DNA of 63,716 bases from an uncultured Rickettsiales bacterium. GTDB taxonomy: Bacteria; Pseudomonadota; Alphaproteobacteria; Rs-D84. Below are positions 1 through 7,472 of this stretch, piece by piece (positions within the stretch are counted from its first letter, which is position 1; every line of letters starts with the position of its first letter). The stretch is taken from contig URSJ01000006.1 of the NCBI GenBank assembly GCA_900550495.1, forward strand, positions 1-63,716. Reading direction: 5' to 3'. The translations under genes were made by a program, and so were the position numbers. The notes under the pieces are model-generated. The model had not been told where the DNA came from, made no database searches, and saw only the letters and a program-made list of their open reading frames with translations.

Positions 1-1071
1 CACCACACCCCAAAACCATACCAGACCAAAAATCGCGGCAAACGATAATTGGAAACCTGCTTGCATTACGTAGTGCGGATTGATACAGAATATGACCAAC
101 ATTGCCATGCAAACATTGCGCAATGAAATTGCGTCGCGTCCTATTATGATTGCAATGAACACAAATGACGCCATCAGAAACGCACGCATTGTCGCAACAT
201 CGCAGCCAGATAGAAATAAATAGAATCCCAATCCAATCCAGGCGCATATTGTCGCTGGTATGCGTGCTGGCACGCGGCGCGTAATTGGCGCAATCAACCG
301 AAATATGCCAAAGAATATTGCAAACAACCAGCCTGATACCAGGGTTACGTGAAAACCACTGATTGACCAAACGTGACCGATTCCAACCGCGGTCCACACC
401 GGCCCGTCGTCACGTGGTACGGCGTTTTTATAGCCCAAGACTAAACTGTCACTCAGAAACGAATTTGTTTTTGTATGCAGATAATTACGTAGTTTCGCAA
501 TATGCGCACCATCGTCAGACGTTATGATTTTAAAATCTTTGATATATCCTGTGGCGGTTAAATGATTAAAATATGCCCAACGTGCATAATCAAATGTGTT
601 TGGCGCATATGCGGGACTGGGGCGATACAGATTCACCGTTGCCGAAATCGTGTCGCCAATTTCTGGGATTGCGTTTGCCAGTTGTGTTGATACGCGAATT
701 GTTGCACTGCTTGTGGTAATTTGGTTCGGGGCGGTGCGAATAAATATACGCGCCCGATTATCGGTATAGTCAATGTTTTGGACAGTTCCGATAACGGTAG
801 CGTCGCGCAGTGGGTGCGCAATTTGTGGCGTCTGGAACGTGTGCGTGAACGCCATCGCATACATAAAACCAAATGCAAATATTGCGCCGCCGCGCAACAA
901 TATTGGCGCGCGTCGCCACAATGCAATCGCGCCCAAAAGTATAACGAAAATCCACGGGAAAATTATTCTGGGTTCCGCGTTACATGTGAAATACATCGCA
1001 GCACCAAATGCCATTAAAAACGGCACCCATAAAAATAAATTTTCAAATTGGTTATTCCACAACTGTCGCAT
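1..1071 (-). CDS. comEC: ComEC/Rec2-type DNA uptake channel, N-terminal part (runs off the window)
   Basis: The frame is open for 357 codons from an ATG at 1071 to the window edge, so the C-terminal part is missing. ComEC forms the inner-membrane channel that carries single-stranded DNA into the cytoplasm during transformation. Visible features are two hydrophobic segments near the N-terminus (about 11-50), a soluble OB-like stretch (about 88-180) ending in FDYARWAYF, and the family signature SISGFHVTLVSG at about 236-247, followed by several membrane helices. This order (N-terminal helices, OB-like DUF4131 region, Competence domain) is the usual ComEC order. It is divergent from pyrG. No other competence gene is visible here, so whether the cell is competent is unknown. 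Confidence 0.88.
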   Translation of the reverse strand, partial: MRQLWNNQFENLFLWVPFLMAFGAAMYFTCNAEPRIIFPWIFVILLGAIALWRRAPILLRGGAIFAFGFMYAMAFTHTFQTPQIAHPLRDATVIGTVQNIDYTDNRARIFIRTAPNQITTSSATIRVSTQLANAIPEIGDTISATVNLYRPSPAYAPNTFDYARWAYFNHLTATGYIKDFKIITSDDGAHIAKLRNYLHTKTNSFLSDSLVLGYKNAVPRDDGPVWTAVGIGHVWSISGFHVTLVSGWLFAIFFGIFRLIAPITRRVPARIPATICAWIGLGFYLFLSGCDVATMRAFLMASFVFIAIIIGRDAISLRNVCMAMLVIFCINPHYVMQAGFQLSFAAIFGLVWFWGVV

Positions 1072-1096
1072 AATGAAATTATAGGAATTTATTTCA

Positions 1097-1125
1097 TTGC
1101 GTCGCAAGTCTAAATTTCCTATGAT
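1097..1125 (+). promoter_or_regulatory. Predicted sigma-70 promoter of pyrG
   Basis: TTGCGT at 1097-1102 is 17 bases from TATGAT at 1120-1125. It lies just upstream of an AAGGAGA ribosome binding site (1137-1143) and the pyrG start. An imperfect inverted repeat (TAGGAATTTA at 1082-1091 and TAAATTTCCTA at 1111-1121) flanks the -35 box and could be an operator. Confidence 0.6.
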
Positions 1126-1148
1126 AAAATCCCGTAAAGGAGATTGTG

Positions 1149-2720
1149 ATGACCAAATATATTTTCATTACGGGTGGTGTTGTTTCCAGTTTGGGCAAGG
1201 GCGTCGCGGCGGCAAGTTGTGGTGCCCTTCTTCAATCTCGCGGGTATTCCGTGCATGCACGTAAATTTGATCCATATTTAAATGTTGACCCTGGCACGAT
1301 GTCGCCGTTCCAGCATGGCGAGGTGTATGTCACCAGTGATGGGTTTGAAACCGATTTAGATTTAGGATATTATGAACGGTTCTTGGGAATAAAATTGTCG
1401 CGCAATGATTCTGTGTCTGGCGGGCGTATTTATTGGGATGTATTAAATGCCGAACGTCGTGGTGATTATTTGGGTGCAACTGTGCAAATGATTCCACATG
1501 TCAGCAATCGCATCAAAGACTATATCGCCGCGCCAGCCGATACCGATTTTGTTGTATGTGAGATTGGTGGCACAGTCGGTGATATTGAGGGTAAAATTTT
1601 TTTGGAATCAATTCGCCAATTTGCCAATGACATAGGTCGTCGCAATGTAATGTTTGTGCATTTAACGTTGGCGCCATATTTGGAAAAAAGTGGCGAATTA
1701 AAAACTAAGCCGACGCAAATGTCGGTTCGCAGACTGTTGGAAAATGGGATTCAAGCCGATATGTTGATTGTGCGTACGCCACGTATGCTAGATGACGATG
1801 AACGTGCAAAAATCGGAATGTTCTGTAATATGCCGGCCAAAAATGTAATCAGTGGTATTGACGTTGATAATATATATAAAATGCCGTTGGTATACGATGC
1901 GCAACACGTATTTGACATAATTGCCGAACATTTTGGATTGCCGTCTGTGCCGGGCGATATGGCAAAATTTGAACGCATCTCTAATTACATGGCAGACGAT
2001 ATTCCAACCGTTTGCATAGGGGTTGTTGGTAAATATTTTGATGTGCCAGATGCATATAAATCGCTAAATGACGCTTTATTCCACGCCGGTATTCAAAATA
2101 ATGTGCATATTAAAATAAAGCCTATAAATGCTGAAACTTTCACACCAACCGATTGTGCGGATACAGATGGCATATTAGTGCCAGGTGGTTTCGGTACACG
2201 CGGTGTGTCGGGTAAAATTGCCGCAGCTGAATATGCACGAACAACAGGTACGCCATATATGGGAATATGTTTGGGAATGCAGGTAGCGGTTATTGAATTC
2301 GCACGCAATGTATTGGGAATAAAAAACGCAGGTTCAACCGAGTTTTCGCCTGATTGTGCGCCAATTATAAACATCATGCCAGACCATGCTGGAGATATGG
2401 GCGGAACATTACGATTGGGGTTGTACCCATGTATGATTACGCCTAAGACATTGGCGGCACGCATTTATGCAACAAATAAAATATTAGAACGACATCGCCA
2501 TAGATATGAAATGGATATATCATTTGAAAAACAATTTGCCGATGCCGGTATGATTATTTCCGGACGCAGTCCCGATGGGCGTTTGCCAGAAATAGTTGAA
2601 ATTCCATCGCATCCGTTTTTTATCGCGGGGCAATTTCATCCAGAATTTGAATCCAGTCCGTTTACTGGACATCCGATGTTTAATGCGTTTGTCGCCGCTG
2701 CGCTGGCGCATAGAAAATAA
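1149..2720 (+). CDS. pyrG: CTP synthase
   Basis: It makes CTP from UTP, ATP and glutamine, the last step of de novo pyrimidine nucleotide synthesis. The 523-residue length is normal. The N-terminal synthase domain opens with MTKYIFITGGVVSSLGKG and contains SPFQHGEVYV and CEIGGTVGDIE. The C-terminal class I glutamine amidotransferase domain has the nucleophile motif GICLGMQ and the late histidine/glutamate in QFHPEFES. A GTG at 1146 is in frame, but the ATG at 1149 has the better spacing (5 bases) to AAGGAGA. It is a single gene between a clear promoter and a terminator. Confidence 0.97.
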   Translation: MTKYIFITGGVVSSLGKGVAAASCGALLQSRGYSVHARKFDPYLNVDPGTMSPFQHGEVYVTSDGFETDLDLGYYERFLGIKLSRNDSVSGGRIYWDVLNAERRGDYLGATVQMIPHVSNRIKDYIAAPADTDFVVCEIGGTVGDIEGKIFLESIRQFANDIGRRNVMFVHLTLAPYLEKSGELKTKPTQMSVRRLLENGIQADMLIVRTPRMLDDDERAKIGMFCNMPAKNVISGIDVDNIYKMPLVYDAQHVFDIIAEHFGLPSVPGDMAKFERISNYMADDIPTVCIGVVGKYFDVPDAYKSLNDALFHAGIQNNVHIKIKPINAETFTPTDCADTDGILVPGGFGTRGVSGKIAAAEYARTTGTPYMGICLGMQVAVIEFARNVLGIKNAGSTEFSPDCAPIINIMPDHAGDMGGTLRLGLYPCMITPKTLAARIYATNKILERHRHRYEMDISFEKQFADAGMIISGRSPDGRLPEIVEIPSHPFFIAGQFHPEFESSPFTGHPMFNAFVAAALAHRK

Positions 2721-2745
2721 AAAACGCCCAAATGGGCGTTTTTTT
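2721..2745. terminator. Bidirectional intrinsic terminator, pyrG / RNHCP gene
   Basis: The stem ACGCCCA/TGGGCGT is flanked by an A-run on the left and T7 on the right, directly after the pyrG stop. It can end transcription from both converging genes. Confidence 0.85.
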
Positions 2746-3055
2746 AGCCAAATATAAATTTGTTATTTGCTGCCAATGCAATGATTTCATTTATATTATC
2801 GGTATCAAGCGCACGTTGTCGAATTGTTTTACCACATATCTCGCATTTATGGGTAATAGTGTATTGGCCGCCCGATGTTTCAACTGATATTGGGCGCATC
2901 ATGCCGCCACAAGTCGCTGCGCGGTCGCCAGGAGTAATATCTACATGACGTGACCATAAACACATGGGGCAATGATTTGTATAACCATTGCCCCGAACAT
3001 GTGCACCACAGTGGGCGCAGGTGAAATCTTCGACCGTTTTTGTAAAGCGTTTCAT
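2744..3055 (-). CDS. RNHCP domain protein (zinc-ribbon type)
   Basis: This 103-residue protein has two CxxC zinc knuckles, FTCAHCGAHV (about 12-21) and KCEICGKTI, plus the family-defining NHCPMCLWSRHVD and PGDRAATCGGMM blocks. These match the RNHCP domain, a small zinc-ribbon family of unknown function found in many bacteria. The start ATG overlaps the gapR stop by one base (TAATG), so the two are translationally coupled. What it binds is not known; a nucleic-acid role is only a guess from the fold and the operon partner. Confidence 0.85.
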   Translation of the reverse strand: MKRFTKTVEDFTCAHCGAHVRGNGYTNHCPMCLWSRHVDITPGDRAATCGGMMRPISVETSGGQYTITHKCEICGKTIRQRALDTDNINEIIALAANNKFIFG

Positions 3056-3303
3056 TATAACCCCAACGCGCTGCGATACATTTGGGTCAGTTCATCAGCT
3101 TCGTCCAATTCGTCTGGGTCCAGTTTGCGCAGGCGTATCATCTGGCGGATATATTTTGGGTCAAATCCAGCAGATTTAGCCTCGCTATAAATTTCCTTGA
3201 TGTCGGCAGCGATGTTTGCAGCATCTTCGTTTAATTTTTCAATTCGTTCAATTACACCAAGCAATTGCTGATTATCAATTGCGCCGTGATTTGCGTTTTT
3301 CAT
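3055..3303 (-). CDS. gapR: GapR-like nucleoid-associated protein (DUF2312)
   Basis: The 82-residue protein has a heptad-rich coiled coil (about 13-50: LLGVIERIEKLNEDAANIA, then IKEIYSEAKSAGF) and the conserved tail IRLRKLDPDELDE. This is the DUF2312/GapR family. In Caulobacter GapR forms a tetramer around overtwisted, AT-rich DNA ahead of replication forks and stimulates topoisomerases; the same role is inferred here. AAGGGGAAAAGG upstream of the ATG gives a good ribosome binding site. The gene is divergent from pyk across a region with a perfect palindrome and is coupled to the RNHCP gene downstream. Confidence 0.9.
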   Translation of the reverse strand: MKNANHGAIDNQQLLGVIERIEKLNEDAANIAADIKEIYSEAKSAGFDPKYIRQMIRLRKLDPDELDEADELTQMYRSALGL

Positions 3304-3332
3304 ATCCTTTTCCCCTTGTTAAAATGATGTTT

Positions 3333-3348
3333 TTATGATATATCATAA
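3333..3348. promoter_or_regulatory. Perfect 16-bp palindrome in the gapR/pyk divergent promoter region
   Basis: TTATGATATATCATAA is its own reverse complement. A pyk promoter can be drawn as TTGTTA (3316-3321), 17 bases, TATATC (3339-3344). A gapR promoter can be drawn as TTGATT (3357-3362, minus), 16 bases, TATCAT (3335-3340, minus). Both -10 boxes fall inside the palindrome, so a dimeric regulator bound here could control both genes. The regulator is unknown. Confidence 0.45.
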
Positions 3349-3396
3349 TTCGTAAAAATCAAGAGAAACGAAACTAAAAAACAAAGCAGAAAAAAT

Positions 3397-4767
3397 ATGA
3401 ATAAATTTACAAAAATTACTGCATCTATCGGCCCAAAGTGCGAGGATTATGATACACTGGCCCAGATGGTGCGTGCGGGAATGAATGTATGCCGATTGAA
3501 TTTTAGTCACGATACCGGCGATGTCCAGGGGGCCAAGATTGATTTAATTCGCCGTGTGGCGTCTGATTTAAACACCCCTGTCGCAATTATGATTGATTTG
3601 CAGGGGCCGAAGCATCGTATTGGAAACTTTGCAACCGAGGATAAATATCCACTGACCATCGGTCAGAAATTTACGTTTGACGATGACCCAACGCCTGGTG
3701 ATGCAACACGTGTCCAGTTGCCTGATACTGATGTTATGAAATCGTTAAACCCGGGCGACAGAATCCTGTTAAACGATGGTAAAATTGAAATGACGGTGGA
3801 CAGCGTTGCAAATAATAAAATCGTTGCAACGGTTGTCCGTGGGGACGAAATCTGGTCACGGCGTGGGTTTAATTTGCCAGATACCGATATTGCAACATCT
3901 GTTTTGACACAAAAAGACAGGGCTGATTTGGAATACGCGATTACAAAAAATCCAGACTGGGTTGCGATTTCATTTGTCCAGCGTCCCGAAGATGTGGCCG
4001 AAGTTCGCGATTTCATCACTGCGCGAACGTCACATCCGATAAAAATCATTGCAAAGATTGAACGTCCAAATGCTGTTGAACGTATCTCAGATATTGCCGC
4101 CGCGGCTGATGGAATCATGGTTGCGCGTGGTGACTTGGCCGTAGAGGTTCCTTTTGAACAAGTCCCGGCAATTTCGCGTCACATTATTCGCACGTGCCGT
4201 ATGTTAAATCGCCCGGTTATTATGGCAACCCAGATGTTGGGCACCATGGTGACCAGCGAATTCCCAACGCGCGCCGAAATCAGTGATGTTGCAAACGCGG
4301 CATATTTACGCACAGATTCAACCATGACGTCCGAAGAAACAACAATCGGTGTCAATCCGGTAAATGTGATTGAAACCATGGCCAAGATTTTAACATATGC
4401 CGACTATGATACTATTTCGCATCCCAGTGATTGGTTGCGTACGGAAAACGTTCCTGAAAATGACTGGTCGCGTTCGGTTGCGTCAATGGCGTATCTGAAT
4501 CATGCGTCAGCGATTGTTGTGTTTGCACGTGATACAGATATCGCAACAAAGATTTCTTGTCGCAAGCCTGATATTCCAATCATTGCAGTATGCCGTGACA
4601 TGGTTGTTGCAAATCAGTTGTGTCTGTCACGTGGTGTGTTCCCAATTTGTGACGACGCATTATTTGGTCAACGTGACGGATTTAATTCCGCGCGTCGGTT
4701 TGGAATTGCGTCCGGACAATTGGTGATTGTAGATGACGAGAAAATAAGTCTACGTTCGATGGATTGA
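3397..4767 (+). CDS. pyk: Pyruvate kinase
   Basis: It converts phosphoenolpyruvate and ADP to pyruvate and ATP. The 456 residues are slightly short for the family (about 470-480). Visible motifs are TKITASIGPKC at the start, MNVCRLNFSH, DLQGPKHRIG, KIIAKIERPNA with the catalytic lysine, MVARGDLAVEVPFE, and PVIMATQMLGTM then PTRAEISDVANAA. The usual DAVMLSxETAxGxYP block reads DSTMTSEETTIGVNP, a divergent version that keeps the S-x-E-T core. The C-terminal domain is present. The start has only a weak ribosome binding site in an A-rich leader. A terminator follows. Confidence 0.95.
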   Translation: MNKFTKITASIGPKCEDYDTLAQMVRAGMNVCRLNFSHDTGDVQGAKIDLIRRVASDLNTPVAIMIDLQGPKHRIGNFATEDKYPLTIGQKFTFDDDPTPGDATRVQLPDTDVMKSLNPGDRILLNDGKIEMTVDSVANNKIVATVVRGDEIWSRRGFNLPDTDIATSVLTQKDRADLEYAITKNPDWVAISFVQRPEDVAEVRDFITARTSHPIKIIAKIERPNAVERISDIAAAADGIMVARGDLAVEVPFEQVPAISRHIIRTCRMLNRPVIMATQMLGTMVTSEFPTRAEISDVANAAYLRTDSTMTSEETTIGVNPVNVIETMAKILTYADYDTISHPSDWLRTENVPENDWSRSVASMAYLNHASAIVVFARDTDIATKISCRKPDIPIIAVCRDMVVANQLCLSRGVFPICDDALFGQRDGFNSARRFGIASGQLVIVDDEKISLRSMD

Positions 4768-4772
4768 ATTCA

Positions 4773-4797
4773 GTGCGCCCCAGGGCGCACTTATTTG
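4773..4797 (+). terminator. Terminator after pyk
   Basis: GTGCGCCC / GGGCGCAC forms a perfect 8-bp stem with a two-base spacer, followed by TTATTTG. It lies between the pyk stop and the true start of dacA at 4842, which argues against the longer in-frame dacA start at 4764. Confidence 0.75.
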
Positions 4798-4841
4798 TTG
4801 ACCCGTATGCGCATTTTTTACTAACATTTATATCATCAAAG

Positions 4842-5996
4842 ATGAGAAGGGTTTTTATCGCATTTTTTATCGGTGTATTTTTATCTGGTGGCGCGATGGC
4901 GGCACAGTATCGTGCGGCCTTGGTCGCCAATATGGACAACGGTCGCGTTTTGATAAAAGAAAATTCAGACCAGTTAAATTATCCCGCGTCACTGACCAAA
5001 ATTATGACGTTGTATTTGGCGTTTGATGCACTGGAACACGGGCGGTTGCATTTGGACGATTATTTGATTGTATCAAATTCGGCCGCGGCCGCATCACCAG
5101 TAAAATTGGGCATTGCCGCAGGCAGCAAGATTAGTGTCGAAGACGCTATAAAGGCCGTCGCGGTATTGAGTGCGAACGATGTCGCACGCGTATTGGCAGA
5201 AAATTTAAAGGGCGGCAAAGAAGGTAATTTTGCCGATATGATGACGCGTGTTGCAAATGAAATTGGACTGACGAATACTAATTTTGAAAATTCATCTGGT
5301 CTGCCGAATGATGACCATTTGTCAACGGCACGCGATATTGCTTTGCTGTCTATGGCGGTTTATAAACATTTTCCACAATATTGGAAATATTTCGGCATCA
5401 GAACATGGACATATAACGGAAAAACATACACAAACGGAAATCGCCTGTTGGCGTCATATCCGGGGTGCGACGGTATGAAAACGGGTTTCACGAACAAGTC
5501 GCGTTATTCTCTGGTCGCTACAGCAAAGCGCGATGGTGCGCATCTTATAGTTGTGGTTTTGGGGGCAGAAAATAAGGACGTTCGCGCATCTGCTGCGACC
5601 CAGTTATTAAATCGCGGGTTTGCGATGTTGAAATCTGGGGCCGCGCCAATTGTAAAAAATTCTCCGACTGTTTCAGCGGTCAAGCCGCAAACAATGTCAG
5701 CGGCATACAGCGCGGCAGCTGCATCAGTTGCCCCGACATATAACGTCGTGTCTGCACGCACGGTGCCAACGGTGACGTCAGGCAACGCGGGCGTGCAATT
5801 TGGTGCTTTTTCATCTCATAATGCCGCCGCAACCCAGGTTGCAAATGTAAAAAATAAACTGGGGGTTAACACCACAATTGAGCCCACTGCAAACGGCATG
5901 TACAGGGTTCGTGCAAATGGATTGTCGGACGCTGCCGCTGCCGATATTCGCACGCACGCGTCGGCAATGGGGATTGACTGTTACATATTTCATTGA
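4842..5996 (+). CDS. dacA: D-alanyl-D-alanine carboxypeptidase (peptidase S11) with C-terminal SPOR domain
   Basis: This periplasmic penicillin-binding protein trims the terminal D-Ala from peptidoglycan pentapeptides. The start chosen gives a clean signal peptide (MRRVFIAFFIGVFLSGGAMA, then AQYRAAL). The active-site triad is visible: SLTK (SxxK), LSAND (SxN) and GMKTGFT (KTG). The last 70 or so residues (GVQFGAFSSHNAAA to the end) are a SPOR domain, which binds glycan strands lacking stem peptides, often at the division site. An Ala/Ser/Thr-rich linker joins the two. An S11 enzyme with a SPOR tail is a common alphaproteobacterial arrangement. recR follows after 15 bases. Confidence 0.93.
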   Translation: MRRVFIAFFIGVFLSGGAMAAQYRAALVANMDNGRVLIKENSDQLNYPASLTKIMTLYLAFDALEHGRLHLDDYLIVSNSAAAASPVKLGIAAGSKISVEDAIKAVAVLSANDVARVLAENLKGGKEGNFADMMTRVANEIGLTNTNFENSSGLPNDDHLSTARDIALLSMAVYKHFPQYWKYFGIRTWTYNGKTYTNGNRLLASYPGCDGMKTGFTNKSRYSLVATAKRDGAHLIVVVLGAENKDVRASAATQLLNRGFAMLKSGAAPIVKNSPTVSAVKPQTMSAAYSAAAASVAPTYNVVSARTVPTVTSGNAGVQFGAFSSHNAAATQVANVKNKLGVNTTIEPTANGMYRVRANGLSDAAAADIRTHASAMGIDCYIFH

Positions 5997-6011
5997 TAAG
6001 GTGCGTTTGCA

Positions 6012-6611
6012 ATGAATCCGGTGATTGAAAAATTGATAAAACAATTTGCGCGTTTGCCACGTGTTGGTGCACGCGGGGGGCAACGTATTGCGCTGGCGCT
6101 GTTACAGGATAAAACCGGTCGTGCCGAAATATTGGCGGCGGCAATTCATGATGCGGTTGAAAATATCGTGCCGTGCCCGAATTGTGGCGTGCTGACCGAC
6201 CGTGCGTCGGGGCGGTGCGAATTTTGTCGCAATGCTGCGCGTGCAAATGGCGCATTGTGCATTGTGCGTGATTTATCAGATGTTTGGACATTGGAAAAGT
6301 CGGGCGTTTTCCGTGGGCGTTATCATATCCTGGGCGGATTGTTGTCCGGGGCGACCGGCACAACCCCCGATGATTTAAATATCGGCACATTGTCCGCGCG
6401 AATAATGGCCGAGGGCGTGCATGAAATCATATTCGCATTACCCAACACGGTCGAGGGGAAAACAACCCAGCATTATGTTATGTCGGTAATTGGCAATCCG
6501 GCAGAGGTTACATTTTCTGAGCTGGCATCAGGGGTGCCTTTGGGTGGCGATTTAGATTACCTGGACGATGGGACGTTGTCGTTGGCATTTGGGGGGCGCA
6601 AAACAATATGA
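6012..6611 (+). CDS. recR: Recombination mediator protein RecR
   Basis: RecR works with RecO and RecF to load RecA at single-stranded gaps. The 199 residues are full length. Motifs in order are an N-terminal HhH region (LPRVGARGGQRIAL), a C4 zinc finger (CPNC and CEFC, about 56-75), a Toprim domain (ALCIVRDLSDVWTLEKSG, then YHILGG), and a C-terminal tail with GVPLGGDLDYLDDGTL. The gene overlaps rsmA by four bases (ATGA), so the pair is an operon. Confidence 0.96.
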   Translation: MNPVIEKLIKQFARLPRVGARGGQRIALALLQDKTGRAEILAAAIHDAVENIVPCPNCGVLTDRASGRCEFCRNAARANGALCIVRDLSDVWTLEKSGVFRGRYHILGGLLSGATGTTPDDLNIGTLSARIMAEGVHEIIFALPNTVEGKTTQHYVMSVIGNPAEVTFSELASGVPLGGDLDYLDDGTLSLAFGGRKTI

Positions 6612-7432
6612 CAGACGCAATAAAATCTTTGCCACCGGTTGCCGAAATGATGCGAGCGTCGGGATTAGAGCCCAAGAAACAATTCGGGCAAAATTTCTTG
6701 TTTGATTTGAATTTGACGGGGCGTATCGCGCGCAGTGTGCCGGATATTGAAACTGTCGACGTCATGGAAATTGGCCCGGGGCCGGGCGGTTTGACACGTG
6801 CGTTATTGATGGCGGGTGCACATCGTGTTGTCGCGATTGAGAAAGATCCAACAACAAAAACTATTTTGGATAAAATTGCTGTGGCCGCTGCTGGCCGTTT
6901 AACGGTCGTTTATGGTGACGCATTGCGTGTTGATACGCGTGCATTGGGTTTGAATGAATACGCAATATGTGCAAATTTGCCGTATAATGTTGGGACAGAA
7001 TTATTTACACGATGGCTGGTTGCGGTGGCGTCTGGTGCGCGGATAAAATCTATGACATTAATGTTCCAGCGCGAGGTGGCTCAACGTATCACTGCACACG
7101 TCGGCGATGAACAGTATGGCCGTTTGGCGGTCTTGGCGTCACTGATTGCCGATGCCAAGATTTTATTTGATGTACCCAATACCGCATTTGTCCCGCGACC
7201 ACGTGTCCAATCGGCGGTTGTGCAGATTGTGCCAAATCCGGACAAGATTCGCAATGTCAGTGACGTCCATAAACTGGAACAAATTACCGCCAAATTATTT
7301 GGCCAGCGACGCAAAATGATACGCGGAATTATCCCAAACGTTGATTGGGTAAAATATGGATTGACTGGCACTGAACGCGCCGAAGAATTATCGCCTGAAA
7401 AATTTTTACAATTGTCACATGATTTGATATAA
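6608..7432 (+). CDS. rsmA: 16S rRNA (adenine1518-N6/adenine1519-N6)-dimethyltransferase
   Basis: RsmA (KsgA) dimethylates two adjacent adenines in the 3' hairpin of 16S rRNA late in 30S assembly, using S-adenosylmethionine. Visible motifs are KKQFGQNFLFD at about 25-35, the SAM-binding motif VMEIGPGPGGLTRALL (about 52-67), and the catalytic motif ICANLPYNVGT. The C-terminal domain contains FVPRPRVQSAVVQI and FGQRRKMIRG. The length (274 residues) is normal. The start overlaps the recR stop. Confidence 0.96.
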   Translation: MTDAIKSLPPVAEMMRASGLEPKKQFGQNFLFDLNLTGRIARSVPDIETVDVMEIGPGPGGLTRALLMAGAHRVVAIEKDPTTKTILDKIAVAAAGRLTVVYGDALRVDTRALGLNEYAICANLPYNVGTELFTRWLVAVASGARIKSMTLMFQREVAQRITAHVGDEQYGRLAVLASLIADAKILFDVPNTAFVPRPRVQSAVVQIVPNPDKIRNVSDVHKLEQITAKLFGQRRKMIRGIIPNVDWVKYGLTGTERAEELSPEKFLQLSHDLI

Positions 7433-7472
7433 TGTCTGTGACATAAATCAAGGGGAGAGGGGGCCACATATT

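Noticed and set aside
4764..4841. Start of dacA at 4764
   Set aside because: The extra 26 residues span the pyk terminator and would bury the signal peptide.
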